From assembly GCF_031877795.1 (NCBI RefSeq), contig NC_133935.1, forward strand, positions 47,825,330-47,889,329: 64,000 nucleotides of DNA. The letters run 5' to 3'. Below are positions 35,201-50,200 of the stretch, piece after piece; position 1 is the first letter of the stretch, and each line of letters starts with the position of its first letter. Below the pieces are notes generated by a model. It had not been told where the DNA came from. It saw only the letters and a program-made list of their open reading frames with translations, and ran no database searches. Made by a program: the position numbers and the translations under genes. The stretch comes from Strix aluco. Its lineage: Eukaryota; Chordata; Aves; Strigiformes; Strigidae.

Positions 35201-38200
35201 GTGATGTTGGCAAAAAGTGATTAATCTTGTTTCATTTGTTCTTTATGTACTGTTGGTGTTCTGCCAATTTAACTGCCAGAGGAGCTCAGTGTAAGGTCAG
35301 CTAAGTATAACTGTGGGACAAGAGGCATCAGAACTGTGTGGCAGAAAGATTGAGGGTGTTCTAGTATGTCTGCCACAGGATTTCTAATGCAGACTTGATT
35401 GATTGCTACCTCGCAGTTCTTAAAAACATTGCTTGCAAATGGCATATGGTAATTTTCATTACAGTTGAAATAATTCATGAAGTATACGAGTCAAAGGTTT
35501 GAGATTCATATGCTATGACCATGGAGACATAAATATGCTGCAGATAGTTGGGAATAGGTTGAAAATATTGGAGTACCTTTCATGTTACAGTATCAAGAAT
35601 GGGTACAGTATGTATCTTGTAGTGGAGATGCATAAATGCTTGGGTTTTTTTCCTTACAATGTGGAATCAGTGTGCCATGATAAAAAAGGAATTAACCTCC
35701 TTTTTTTTTTTTTAGTAAATATATGTTCAGTTGTATCTGTCTAACTTTTTCTTCTTGCTATAAAACTTTTTTCATTCTCCCCACAGCTTCCAAAACACAA
35801 GTCAGTTGTGGTTACATTAAATGACTCCGATGATAGCGAGTCTGATGGAGAACCATCTAACTCAACTAGCAGTGTGTTTGGAGGACTAGAATCTATGATA
35901 AAAGAAGCAAGGAGAAATGTTGAGGTAAAGACTATCAGCATTTAATAGGTTTATTTTGTAATTGCTTTGTGTATGGAATTTAAACTTCAGAATTTGGTCA
36001 AAAATACTGGATTACATCAGAATGGTTAAGAGCGAGTACACTAGTCCTGTCTGGACTATTACATTGTAATTTGAATGGCACAGCTAATTAAAATGATTTT
36101 TCAGTTAAAATGGTATCCTGATGATAGAGTTTGTAACATATTTTGGTTTCATCTTTTCAATTCAAATTCAGTGCATCTTTACTAGCTGTGGTGGTTTAGC
36201 CCCTGCCGGGGTCTGAGACCACGTGGCCGCTGCCCCTCCCCCACAAAGGGAGTGAAATACAAAGCCCCGAGGCTGAGATAAGGAAAGGTTTAATACAACA
36301 GTGCAACAGCAGCACAACAAACAGCAACAATAACAATAAGAATAATAGTAATAACAATGAACAGAGCAAAATATCTACCAATACAGCAGTGAGAATAGAG
36401 CAAATCCCACAGTACACGCGGTAACCCCTTGTCTCGCTTCAGCGCCAGGATGTGACCTCCGAATGGTATCTGAATAACCTGGCTAGAGCTTCCCTCCCCA
36501 CTGCTGGGGAAACTTAACCCTATCCTGGCTAAACCAGGACACTAGCAAAAAAAAAATTGGCTGAAAAGACCTTATTAGCCTTGAACAGCTTTAAGTTTGT
36601 TCTGAAATGCCTCTTAAAAATTGTAGTCAATAGCAGTATTTTAAACTAGTGTGACTAGTATTGACTTGAACCTCATTGTAACAGGCCTCAAAAATCAAAG
36701 CCCCTCCAAAATCAGAAAAAGAAAATGATCCAATGAGAACTCCAGAGGCTCTACCAGAAGATAAGAAGATAGAATATCGGCTCTTAAAAGAAGAGATTGC
36801 CAGGTACAATGGAGTTTAATTGTTAATGTAAAATGTATGGTATTTGTAGTCCTTTACTAATCTATTTTTGTAACTGGAAGGAAAATCTGAGTTTGAAAAC
36901 CTTGCCATTACCTTCAGATTCTTCCCCCACTTAATTTTCAGTAAGACAACATAGGAGTCTAAAAGTTCTTGAATTTGAACTGACTTATAGTAGTGGATGG
37001 CAGTTGTGGAAAGTTCCTTCTTTTAACTGGAAATCTTGTCCTGCTACTTGTTTGAAGATTTTAAAACTATTGCGAGTACACATCAAAATAAATATTGAAG
37101 CTATTGAACATCTTTGCTTTTAACGTCTCTGTTTTAGTCGGGAGAAGCAACGCTTAATTAAGTCTGATCCACTGAGGAACAATTCGTCCCCTGCAAATTC
37201 TGATGGTGAAGTTGATGGAATTGGGAGAATAGCAATAGTGACAAAACAAGTCACAGAAGCAGAAGCAAAGCTGAAGAAAAATAGGTATGTGTTTCACTGT
37301 CATAAGTCCTACCTTGTTTGCTTAGCAGGATGAAAATAGTAAATAGTCTTTTTTGAATGTGTAGCATTTAAAGTACAGCAAACAATTTGGTTTTCTGTTG
37401 TCTTGAATTCTGTTGCTGTACAAAAGAAATTGTGTTGTAGTGCCAGTGTGGTGTTTGGTAACTTTTAAGTATGATTTGTCACGCTAATTGTTTTCAGCTG
37501 TGTTTAAGTTCAGTGACTATCATATGTGCCCCTTAATAACACTGAAATATGAAAAAACGAGTGTGATTTTCACTACTTAGTACACTTTGAGGGTAACATG
37601 TTTCAGTGGGGTATGCCTGATATATAAATGAATGAGTGTTTCTGCAGAATAGGTATGCTGTTTGAAGCTTTTCCTGTACAATTTTTCTTTTTTAGCATGT
37701 CTCTTCCATGTTTCTCATCCTTCTTTCAAGTTATTGTGGAAGATAGAAGTGCCTTGCATCCTTTGTCTCTGCTTCCATTGCCACTTTATTGTTTCTGTGT
37801 GGTCTTGTGAACAAACTGGTTTGTGGTCAGACATAAACTGGAAGTGAAGGACATTCTTCCCCCCTCCCTTTATTCACACCCATCTATCTAAGTCTTTATC
37901 TTGCTTCCTTTAATGCATAGTTTTTTATATTTACTTACTCTGCTATTGTGCCATAATACTGTAGCTTGTAGTCTGCTAATGTCTTTATGCACCCTAAGGA
38001 ACAATTGGGTTGTCACTCTACCATTAAGACATCCAAACCACATGTTCTTGCTTTCTGTTAAAAACAGCATTAAGGATACTCCACTTGCTTGCCTTCCCCT
38101 GTCCTTGTACCTGGAATGTTTTTCTCTGCTTTATACTAACATGCTGAACTGGGATACTGAAATCTGCCGTATGTACTACCAGTGTTTTTTGGTTCATGGA

Positions 38201-41200
38201 TGTTTAAGACTATCTGGAGAAACTCAGAATGTTTAAGTGAGAAAGAGCTGGGTTCTTAAATAGCTGGGGTTTCAGAGGAGCAGTGATGGCTCAGAAACTT
38301 CCCTTTGAAAAAAAATTTTGTTACATGGCTTTTTTACTTCTAGACTTCTGTTGATGAAGGATGAATCTGTCTTGAAACATTTGTTGCAACAAGAGGCCAA
38401 GAAGAGAGAGAATGTTCGAATTGCTGAAAACAAAATTAACAAACTGGCTGAACAGCTACAAGCAACAGAGAAGATCTTGAATGCTAATAAGATGTTTCTT
38501 AAGAAGCTTCAGGAACAAGTAACTTCAATTTTGAAATGTTTCTGTTTTCCTAGACCTGGAAATCTTGAAATGAGAAGCCTGATTTTTGGAGGCAGTAGGC
38601 TTTCTTTGAATTAATCATTAATTAATTCCTATGTCTCTTCTGATTATATTTTATTATGTGGTCTATCTGAAAATTTGCATCTTGTTGTAGTATTTATCTT
38701 TTTTTCTTTTTTCAGATTCATAAAGTTCAACAACGAGTTACAGTAAAAAAAGCTCTGGCATTAAAATATGGGGAAGAACTTGCTCGAGCAAAAGCAGTAG
38801 CAAGTAAGGAAATTGGGAAACGAAAACTGGAGCAGGATCATCTTGGAGTAAGTCTGTTGCATGCTTTTAAACTTTGCTGTACTTGAAAAGCAATAATTTT
38901 GATTAGGAAACATAGTTTAAATGAGATTTCAGGAAAACAGGAAAGGATTTCAGAAGCACTGTAGGAATCTTCCTATTGGTTTCCTGTATTTTTGAGAATT
39001 CGATAGAAAACACACTAATCATTTAAAAAAGAAAACTGTTCAAAGCCTACATTTCTATGCCAGGGGAGTGTCAGATAAAATAATAAGAGGATCTATATGC
39101 CTGTGAAGGGAGGAAATACTTTGCTGTGTGTAGACATCAGTGATCTTGCTAAAACTATATAGCAAAGACTCCGAAGAGGGGATCTGATCTTGTTTTGAAA
39201 AACAAAATATAGGAAAACAAGGCTAAAATATTTCTGTAAATTTTTCTTTTTGCACGTGTGTGTCTGTGTCCCCACCACCACTACTGTGTATACTTGTTTT
39301 ATAGCTCACCTTTTAAATGTGGCCAGAAGTTCTGTTGAAGCCCTGTACATGATGTAGGGTAATCTTTATCGAAAAACCTGCAGACCTGCCAGTTGAATTG
39401 TGGTAAACTCTCTTGTGGTTTTCCTGCTGTTTGAAATTTTCTGGCAGGAGTTTAAAATACATTTTTATAAACTCTGAATTAAATAGCTTGCCCGTGTTTC
39501 ATTTAACTCCTGTCAATAGATCAGTAAATGTGAAAATGAAATAAAGGGAATTTTTTTCTTTTCAGCCAAGCAAAATGTTGAAATTGGACAACTCCCCTAC
39601 ATCCAGTCCAAAAAAACATTCAGCAGAATTGATTGCACTAGAGAAAAAAAGACTACAGCAACTCGAGTATGAATACGCTCTAAAGATTCAGAAATTGAAA
39701 GAGGCTCGTGCACTGCAAACCAAGGAACAATCAAATATTGCACCTCATGCAGAAGAGGAATCTGAGTTTGCATTACCTCAGCCATCGCTTCATGATCTTA
39801 CACAGGATAAATTGTCTTTGGACAGTGAAGAAAACTACTTTGATGATGAAGTTCTGTCAAATTCAAACCGAGAACGAAGGAGATCTTTCAGAGAATCTAA
39901 TTCTTTCACTAAACCAAATCTTAAACACATGGACACTCCAAAACAAGAAACTATAAACAAACTCTCTAAAAAGGCATCAGAGGAGCCTGAGCTGTTCCTT
40001 GGGTTGAATATTGATGAACTGAAAAAACTTTATGCTAAAGCTGACAGCTTGAAAGAGCTGCTAGTGAAAAGTACTGCCTTTATAGTGCCTAAGGAAGATC
40101 TGTTGTGTGGTCAGGTAAATGCTTTAAAACTAAATATGATGGTTGTCTTTTTTAGGTGGTGTTGCAATTGCTGTATATCTGTTATCTGTTTCCTAGGAAA
40201 TTTCAGTGGACATGGATTTTGTTACATCGCAAAATAAACAAACTGAAGTGAAACCGTTTCCATTTGGACCATATCATAGTCCTCTTCTAGTATTTAAATC
40301 CTACAGGTATGAAGACTGTAGTAGTTCTTTGACTTCTGTGTATATCTGTTCTTGTTCAAGTATTCTTCACTACTCTTCCTTGATACCCAGGCGTATACAG
40401 GAAGACATGATGCAGTGAGAAACTTGACTATCCTGAAACAATTTTGTCTAGTTAGGGAACCTAATGATTTTAGTTACTTTTTCTGGTATGCAGGAGTCCC
40501 TTGCTTTTGTATAGTATGCTATTTTGCGTTGTATTGCATGCCATTCCCTGCAACCGGATTGTTTGGCATAACTAAATTAAAAAATAATAGTTAAGCATTT
40601 GGAAACAGGATTTTTGTATCCAGTATGAAGCAATCTAAAATCCAGGAAAAAATAACAGACGCATATTTCAGTTATTCAGTCTTTAAACTTGGCTAGGATT
40701 TCCATTAAGTCAAGATTGAGCCAATCACCTATTTTTGGATTCCTGCTCAGTGGAAAGAGGCATGACCACAGTGATTCATCTTGACTTAAAAGTAGGCACC
40801 TGCAAGTGTAATAAATTTGACACATCTGTCTTTAGTCAAAAGAGAACTTTGTTCCTACACATCAAATTTTAGAAAACAAAAGTCTGGAATTTAAAATGGA
40901 GTAGTTGAATCCTACCATGTGCTTCAGGATTTTTATTTCTATACTCTTAAGTAGCAAAAGATGGAGGGTGCTATCTTTATAGGAGTATCCATTTTAACTT
41001 CTTGTAGGTTATGGCTTTAACTCCTTAAGGAGCTAGAATCCCAAAATCGATGTAGTCAGACTTCAGCTAAAGGTTTAAAACAAGCATTAGTCTGCTCAGC
41101 TCAGACTGTTTTGGTTTTTTTTAGTTTACACATTCTAAAACCTGATGTGGATTTTTTCACTGTTTTTTCAGGTTAATCTTTCATGGTTCTCTTAAGACTT

Positions 41201-44200
41201 CTATTTGGCATGGATCTTAAGCTGACTAGAGCATAAGTGCAGTTTTTCTAGAACTAAACTGAAATTCAGTTTCAGTAGTTTGCTTTCCCTACTGGGTCAT
41301 CTCTACACTTCCTGTTTTTATACAAATGAGGTTCTGCACCTAAGGGAGAAGGGAATGCTAGAACAGAATCTGTTTAGATTGAGAAGTATTGTTTTGTTCC
41401 CTCCCTCTCTCACTGTTCTCACCTTCCTCTTAACTCATAGGTCAGTGATGCTTTTGGTTAATAGGGTTTTGGAAATGAGATTTAATACAGAAAAAGTGAT
41501 TATTTTTTTTTCCAAATGTTTAGTAAAACTGATGTCTTAACCTTGTATGTTTTGTCACAATAATTCATCGTTTCGTTTTAGGTTTAGTCCGTATTTTCGA
41601 ACGAAGGAAAAACTGTACCTCAGTTCAGTAACGTATAGTAATATGGTTGAGCCAAAACAGTGTTTCTGCCGTTTTGATTTAACAGGCACATGTAATGATG
41701 ATGACTGTCAGTGGTGAGTTCTTTTTAATTGTGTTTGAACTAAACCTCTCTTCTAGATTTCTGACTTGAAGACCAAAATAGGCATGTGTTTCATGCATCT
41801 GGATTTATGATCCTATGCACAAGTTCTAGAAAAGAAGGTTTAATACCCAATTGCAGATACTTGACTGGCAGGAAAAAAAACCCCTTTCATCCAAGCCATG
41901 AAGAAAGGAGGCTCTTTAGATGTAAATTTAGCAGTATGGACTGTTAGAGAATGTTTCACCTTTTGATTGCCTTGTAATTCAGACAGGACTTCTCTTGCTT
42001 TATAGCTTCAGCATAACTTCAGACCATCATGGAACCTCAGGTAGTGGTCGATACTGCTAAGCACACTGATGTATCATGATGCTAACCAAAATTAAGCATA
42101 TAGCAAATATGTGATTTTGTAAAAAAAAAAAAACCAAAAAAAAACCCAAAAAAAAAAAAAACCCCAAACCCAACTATTCTATTAGTAGAATTCTACTTTT
42201 CTGGGAAAATACTGGCTAAGTTTTTTTCTTTAAAGCCTGGTGTTAAATTATATTTAAGATAGTTTGTTAATGTTGCACAGCATATTTAAAAAGCTGGTAC
42301 CAAGAGCAAATGGATGTGAATTGGTCAGGAATTAACTTGATTTGGAACTTTCTAACTACTGGAGAAGTTTAATAGGAGCGGACTTTAGGGGTTTTTTTGC
42401 CCATTTTGGTGTCAGACAGCGTTTTGGGTCAGCTTTTAGCTGTTACCATCAAACCGTAGTTTGAATCTTTTAAATACAAAGTAATATCTAATTGTTTTAA
42501 CTACCTTGTTTGAACCAGAAAGTTTGAAATACTGTGTTTTTGTGTTAGTGCGAAGCGAGTGTGTAGTGATGTATTTTGAAGAGTAAGACTATAGTGAAGT
42601 AATGAAGACTAGTTGAAGAATGAAGTTACTGATGCAGGTTTAAATTTAGAGAAAACCCAGACATATTTACCAGGAACTTCAAAGCAGGCTATAGTGTTTT
42701 CTCTAGGTATAATTTTCTTTATGCCTCACCATAGTGTGTACTAAAACTAACTTTCTAGTTAAAAGCTTTATTAAATTGTTGCCATGATAAATATATTAAT
42801 TGTTTATTTGTTTGTTTTAGGCAGCACATGAAAGACTGTACTCTTAGCCGTAAGCAGCTGTTTCAGGATATTCTGTCTTACAATTTAGAACTGATTGGCT
42901 GTTCAGAAAAAAGCACTGATGAGGAAATCAGCACTGCCACAGGTTTTTAAGAGGCTTTTGTTCACTTTTATATATGAAGATTAATTTCTGAAGGGATGGC
43001 TTTCATTAAAAGCTCTGGGTTTAAGGACTTTGATGTTAAACAATGTATAAGATACAGCTATATGAAAAAATAGGTTTCTGCAGTTGTCCAGTTCAGCCCT
43101 TTGTAGTGGGTAGTTACCTTGGTGTCTTCACAGAAAATAATTGATCTGTGGACCATTTCACTGGAGAAAAAAAAAAAAGTATTTCTGGGATTCAGGGGAC
43201 TGGGGAGCAATGGGCATGGAATCTTTCCCTCTTCCCTTCTTCACTTCTTTTTGTAAGAAGTACAAAAGCTGAACTGGTCTGTTTTAGTGGAGCTGGAATT
43301 TTATAACAGTGCTGTTGCCATATAGGCAAGTTGCCTAACTGAACTTGTAGTTTTTCATTTCTTCTAGTATGTTAAATTACCATACCTCTTGAAGCAGTCA
43401 TATTTAATGAATTCAGCATAGGTTGTGCTAAATTGCTGTTAAGTTACCTGTCCATTTTAATTTGTGTGTTTACCTAAGATACAAATATTCTTGTTGCAGA
43501 AAAATATGTTGAAAAACTTTTTGGTATAAACAGAGACCGTATGTCAGTGGATCAGATGGCTGTTCTTCTGGCCAGCAACGTCAATGAGAGTAAAAGTCAT
43601 AGTAAGTAACTTGGTAGATTCAAGGCAATATAAACTTTTTAAATTATTTAAGTACCTTGATGGTTTTGTAAAACAAGAATATTTTTTTTTTGTTGCTTAG
43701 TTTATTCATCTTAGTATTATAAATTCTGCTCTGGTAAGTTAAAGGCAGCAGAGTTTGTTTTAAGGCAATAATACAATAGTTTTGGAGTACAATTTGGATA
43801 AGTGACTTATGCACCTGAGCACAATAGGCTTTAAATAAGTAGTGTTGAAACTTACACACTTGTGTTGCACTCACAAAATGTTTTTATCTAAAATAGTTAT
43901 TAGCAAAGATGTTTTAATCTCCAATACAGAAAAGTAGAAGAACTCTTACTACTTCGCTTGTTCACAGCGCCTCCATTTACAACATGGAAAGATAAAAGGA
44001 AATGGAGACCGAAGTTCTGGAGAAAACCTCTGTTAGATAGTAGCAGCAGTGAAGAGGAGCAGTTCGTTGGACCTATTAAATATGGTAATCTGGATTTGTG
44101 ACATCGATTAAAAAAGAGTACTGGCGTAAAATACCTACCAACCTCTTCCCAACACCTAATTTTTGAAGTGGTTCTTAAAACCCAGTGGTTTTAGTAACTC

Positions 44201-47200
44201 TTGACTTCATATTTCCTGCATACAAACTTTACTTTGTATAAGTTTTTGGGTGAAGTTTGACCTGACTTTGTTGTATTTAAGTTAAAAAAACAAAAACAAA
44301 AAACCCCAAAACCGAACCTGGAAGTTAAGGTGGAATTTCTGCTTACCTGTTCTTAAAAGGAACGTAAGGAACTATTTCCCTAGAATGTTTCAGCTTTGCC
44401 CATAGACCTTTAGGAGTTTTTTTAATTTTTATTTTTTCCCTCCGAGAACTGTAAGTAGTAAAACTTCACGTGTGCAGCTATGTTAAATTTGCACAGTTAG
44501 TATTTGGTGTTGAGGTCAGGAGTTAAAAAAAGCTTCTGTTAAGCGGCATTTGAGACTTGGAAGCTTGCTAGAGTGTCAGTAACCCGACAGTGTTTCACAT
44601 GTGACTCATGCAAGTGGGAGCTTTAGGATTTGTTAGCGAATGCTGTAAAAAGGATTTTTAGAGACACAGAATTGAGATAAATTTTTTGTCAGATATGTCT
44701 GTTTCCTAATGAACTGCCTTAATTGGTGTCTTTTGATCAAAGCAACCTTTTACTGCTATTTATTTCTTGCCTTTGCATTTGAAATATAACTTGTTTTCTG
44801 CAGACTACTGAGTTCTAAGTTTTAGAGGATGTCGAAATAACCATTTTTTGCTCTGGTCAGTGGCTATACTCGAAATATAAAAATGGCCACCCCTGTGTGA
44901 GTTCTAATCTTACAGGTCACTTCTGTTTTGAAAAGAAACATTTAATTCTTTTTATTTGCAGCCCATCCCACAGAACATAAAAAAAGAGTTCCAGCTCTTG
45001 ATGCCGTGGTGACTCCGGATGATGTCCGTTATTTTACAAGTGAGACTGATGACATTTCCAACTTGGAGGCAAGTGTCCAAGAAAACCCCTGTGATGTGCA
45101 GCTTTGGATTAAACTTGCATACAAATACTTGAATCAAAATGAAGGGTAAGTCTGCTACGTTTTAGGTTAGATTTTGTGCTTTGCCCATGCTGCTATGATC
45201 AAGTTTCCTTTCTGATGTTAAAGAACTTGCTTCAACAATGCCACAAATAATTTACTACTTAAAGGCGGGTTAAAAAATAGATTAGATTTCTTACTGTATG
45301 CAGCACAGTATGCAATGATGGTTTATCTTTAGGTAGGTTCTAATTCAAAACAGAAGTTGATGGAAAGTAGTGTGGGAGAAATAATTGTGTTTGGAAAGCG
45401 TACAACCTAATGTATTCCCAAGATTACCATGGAATGTTACACTTTCAGTGATAAAGTAGTGGACCAATAAACTCAAATCAGTTTCTCCTCTACAGGGTGA
45501 ATAATTGGAATAATGTTTGAAATGGCTTTCATCAGAAAGCTTTCTTATAAGAACAGTTCTGCTATATGTTTTTTTCCCCTGTAGAAATCATCCAGTTGAG
45601 CACTCAGTTTCTTACTTTGTAATTTTTAACTTCTGGATTTTTAAGTTTCTCTAGTTCCTTTAATTTAGTCTGCAGGATACCATGTTTTTATTGGCAATCA
45701 GGTGACTTCGGTAGGACTTCTGTCATGATGGTTCTGTTCTAGATACTGACTTTGATTTTAGTAGTGAGGTACTACCTTAAGGACCTGCAGCAGGGAGGAA
45801 AGGGAATGAAGAGGAGCAGCTCTTAAAAGCCTTGTGTAAACTGCGGATAATGGAAAATGTATCAAAAGATCAGTTTGGCTATATTAATAGTTGCCTGAAC
45901 ACTAGAAGGGATAGACCTGGAAAGAAAATAATACCAGCAAGTGGCAGAGTGAGAAGAGCACACTTTCTAAATATAAGTGTACTTGGAAAAAGACCAGGAA
46001 AAGAAGAGAGAAAACCTAATGGAAGACAATGCATCCTTTTCTTAAAACAGCCACCTCCTCCATTTTCCTCACCGCCCACCTCAGTACTATGAAGAAACTG
46101 AGTGGTTTAGTAGGTGGTAGTGGTGATAGAAGGGGTTGGGAAGGCTTCAGACTTATGCATGGTTAACTGTGTTAGTTTTATTTTGGGACATGTGTTTTTC
46201 CTCTCATAAATGTCTGTGCAAAGTAATTTCTAAAGATGTTTTCAGAATAAGTGTGACCTCAGAGCTTTCTGTGGTTTTTATGGAAGTTTGTTTATGAATT
46301 AAAGCTCAGCTCTGTGGTTTGCAATATTAGATAGTTATTCGAGCTAATCTTTATTACTTCTCTGGTATCATCTCATGATAGTTACCTTGAAGTAAAATCT
46401 CCTTTTTTTTTTTTTTTTTTTAAATGGTTTATAGGCAGAGAAAAACCTGGATGATAGGCATAGAAACCTGAAATAAAGGCTTCTATTTGACTGTAGAAAG
46501 TAAATTAAATATGTAACAAAAATATTTTAATTTACTAAGCCTTTGAAATGTCTACTTAAGTTTTTAAGTCAGCTTGATGTAAATGCCTTGATATGATTGC
46601 AGCTTGAGACGTCTGCTTAGAGATGAATCTTACCCATTTTTAATTAAATTGAACTCTTGAATTGGCACTTTTCCTAGAAAACTTATTTTTTCAGGTGCTA
46701 TGATAATTGGACCTAATAATAACCTTTAAGGGATGAAAACTTACTGAAACTTTGAAACTTTCATTAATAAAGGACAGCACATCTTAAAAAGGGTGACTGT
46801 GTGTCACTTATTATAAGCATCCATTTTCATATCTGATATTGTGTAAGTCATAATACTAGCACAGTTGATATGAGTGCTTTTTAAAATTTTTTACAGCTCA
46901 TCATCTGAGTGTTTAGATTCTACTTTAAATGTTTTGGCACGAGCCCTTGAGAACAACAAGGAAAATTCTGAAATTTGGTGTCATTACCTCAGACTGTTCT
47001 CAAAAAGAGGAACCAAGGAGGAGATACAGGAAATGTGTGAAACAGCAGTGGAATATGCTCCCTCTTATCAAATCTGGTGGACTGTAAGTAAAAAAAAAAA
47101 GTATATGTGAAATGTTCATGTAATTGTGCATTTTCTACTGTAGAAAACCAGTTCTTATGACAGAGAAAGTGTGAAACTAAAAACACTATAGTTTTTTGAA

Positions 47201-50200
47201 AACTCGAAAGTTGCGAAGAAAATTAAGCAATTCAAAGTTCTGTTTGCAGGATATTTGTAGAAATCATCACCTTACCTCAGGTAATAAAAGTTATTTAAAA
47301 TATGTTACATTTCTTATTTTTTTGTTACACAAGCTTGTGAAATTTAACTTTGACTATTTGATCTTTAAATGATATTTTTTGAGGTTTAATGTGAAAATTG
47401 GGTGTGAATGAGGGAAATACAGTTCCTGAGGTGGTAAAAGACAATATCTGAAGTTTGTGATTCATGTGATTTTAAACTAAAATCTAGAAGCTTTGCTAGT
47501 ATTCTGATTATTATTATTATTATTAATATGAATTATTTCTCTCTAGTTTTTGAATTTAGAGAATTCTTTTGATGGAAAAGACTATGTTTGTGGGAGGATG
47601 CTACAGTTCCTAATGGAAGTGACAGGGGGAGAAGAAAATCCAAATCTTGTGTCCTTTCAGCTGCTGGAGACTCTGCTGTACAGGGTTCACTTAAGCCTGT
47701 TTACAGGAAGACATCAGAATGCTCTTGTTCTGCTGCAGGTAACTTCCAGGTTACCACCCAGGCATTGTCTTCATACCTTCACCTTTCTAATACCTGTGAC
47801 TTTGGTAGTGTCAACTTTAGAAGCTGTTCCTTTCTTCATTTGCTGAAGGAATTCTCGTAGAGACTTCTGTTTTGTGATATGATGCCACTATAAAATTTGG
47901 ATATACCTTTGGTGGTTTTGTTACATATTTTGGTTTCTTGTGTAGCTAATAGCTTAGACCACTATGTCTCAAAATAGTTCCCAGGAAACTGCTTTACTAC
48001 ATGATTTCTGGCAAACCATAGAATACTTTTTTGCAGTGAAGGGCCTGTGAGTAATGTAAGGTACTCAAATGTTTATTGCTGCAGAAATTATCAAACTGGT
48101 AGTTCTTGGGAAAGAACGTAGTATGATGTTATCTAACAGTATTGCCCTGCTTCAAACTTTGGAGACTCTTAAATCAGACTTTACTGATCCCATGAACACC
48201 AAAGTCATGGAGGTATCTTAGGCTTTTATTGTGACTGTAGAAAGGATTTAAGTCCCTGTTACTGTTCTGCAGACAATTGAAGTAGTGGATGAAGGTGAGA
48301 AATGGAGTGCTGACATTGGCTGCTACTTAACGTGGGAGCTGCTGTAGTTTCAATTGCGAGTTTCTTCATTCTTACCAGCAGGTGGCACCTGTTGCTTGCT
48401 ACACCCTAAAACACTTTTCTCAGTTGTGTGGTTAATGGTTTTTTCTAGCTCCAGTTTAAATAGAAAAGTGTAATGCTGTGTGATTTCCTCCAAAAGCTAT
48501 TCTAAACATAGCAGTACTGATAAATGCAACTCTTGAGTGTTTGACTGAATGAACAAAAACAGAGGGAGGGAAAAAACTCAGTTTGTGTTGAATTGACATG
48601 GAAATCCAGTCTGTGTGGGAGAGTAACATGGGTTGGTTTCCCTTACCTTTCCCCAAAGCATCATCCCAAAACCAAACTTTTTCGGTGTCTTATATTCATC
48701 TGAAATGCATAGTTGAATGTCTTGGAGAGATTGTTTAACCATATTTAAGAGAAGATAATTTCTAAGTAAATGCTACTTCAGAGTAAGTTGCAGTGTATAT
48801 CTTTGAAAACTTGAAAGCAGTTTTACTGAAGTAAATATTTTGAAGGGTGAATAAGTGAAGTGTTTTTGAAACTTCAGTTTTTGCGTATTACAGGACAAGT
48901 GTCCTGTTGAATTTTGCCTGAATTTGCAAGTACTTTCATTCTCATGAAAGTGCATTCTTTGATTGTACTGTATTTATCCAGAAAAATGTTGACACATCAC
49001 TAGCCAGGAGATTGTGTTCTGTTTTAGGAGCAATCGTGTTTAGACTTTGTCTGATTGCATGCTCTAATGATTTTATTTGGGATATGCCCTTCTAATTGGG
49101 CTGTTCTAGTTTTGCATATGACTGGTAGGAAAATTCTCAGTAGTGCTTCCAACACATTTTTTTAAACAATATGTCTAGAGATGGTGGTGCTTTCAGTAGA
49201 CTTGGATAACTGTAACTTAATAGCTGATAACTATAACTTCATAAAAAAACCAAACAACAAACAAAAAATTCCAAACCCACAAAATCCAGTAGGATATAGC
49301 AAGCTGAATCTAACTTGTAGATGACTTGTCTCTAGAGCTAATGTATTATTTCTGTGCAACTGGAAGTAATTGTCCAAGAATTAAGAAGAAAAATGGAATA
49401 CATCTTGGGAGATGCACGTTTTCAAAGTCTATCTCTGTTCACTTTTCAAAATAACAATCTTCTCCAATTTTTCTACACCTGTTACTAGAAATTATGCATA
49501 TGATTTGAATACAGTCATACATTCACATAAGCCAAATATAGTCATGATTGATATAAGGAATTAGTTCCTGTATTTTCTGTGGAAAAGATTTGAGAATATT
49601 GAAACTTATTATTCCTGTTTCCTTTCCGCATTCTTTAAGGTCTTAAAGATTTTATGGTTGAAATACATTGTGTTTCTTTTAACCTTTACAGAATGCTTTA
49701 AAATCAGCAAATGAAAAAATATCAGACCGCCTTACTGTAAGTGACCGTTGCTTGGCTTGGCTGGCTTACATACATCTAATTGAATTCGGCATTCTCCCAG
49801 TCAAGTTCTATGATCCAGCTAATGTCAGTCCTTCAAGGATCATGAATAAAGAGCCATTTTTAATACCATGGCAAACAGTTCAAGATGTGAAGACTGATCC
49901 TGATACGCTGTTAGCTATGTTTGAAGGTAAGATTAAGGAGGCAAACTACTTAATACATTACTCACTTGTTGTAAATCAAGAAATATTATCCAACTTTTGG
50001 AATTTCAAGGCAGTGCAGTATTGCTGATGACTATTGATTAATCCCAGTGGCTTAACAGTGAATATTTCATCTTGATTTGAACAGAGCAGTGAGGAAAGTC
50101 CATGTTCTTGCATTTTTAATACCCACAGTGAGTTTTTCACCTGTGGTTCAAAGCCGTGGCTTTTTCTCTGAACCGTGTTATTCTATCAAGATAAAAGACT

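Larger units (their letters stand above)
31841..35786 (+). other. ZFC3H1 intron 9
   Basis: A 3.9-kb intron that holds a pair of direct repeats (32010-32241 and 33723-33962, listed separately). No other exon is recognised. A T13 run at about 35702-35714 lies 70-85 bases before exon 10. Confidence 0.8.
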
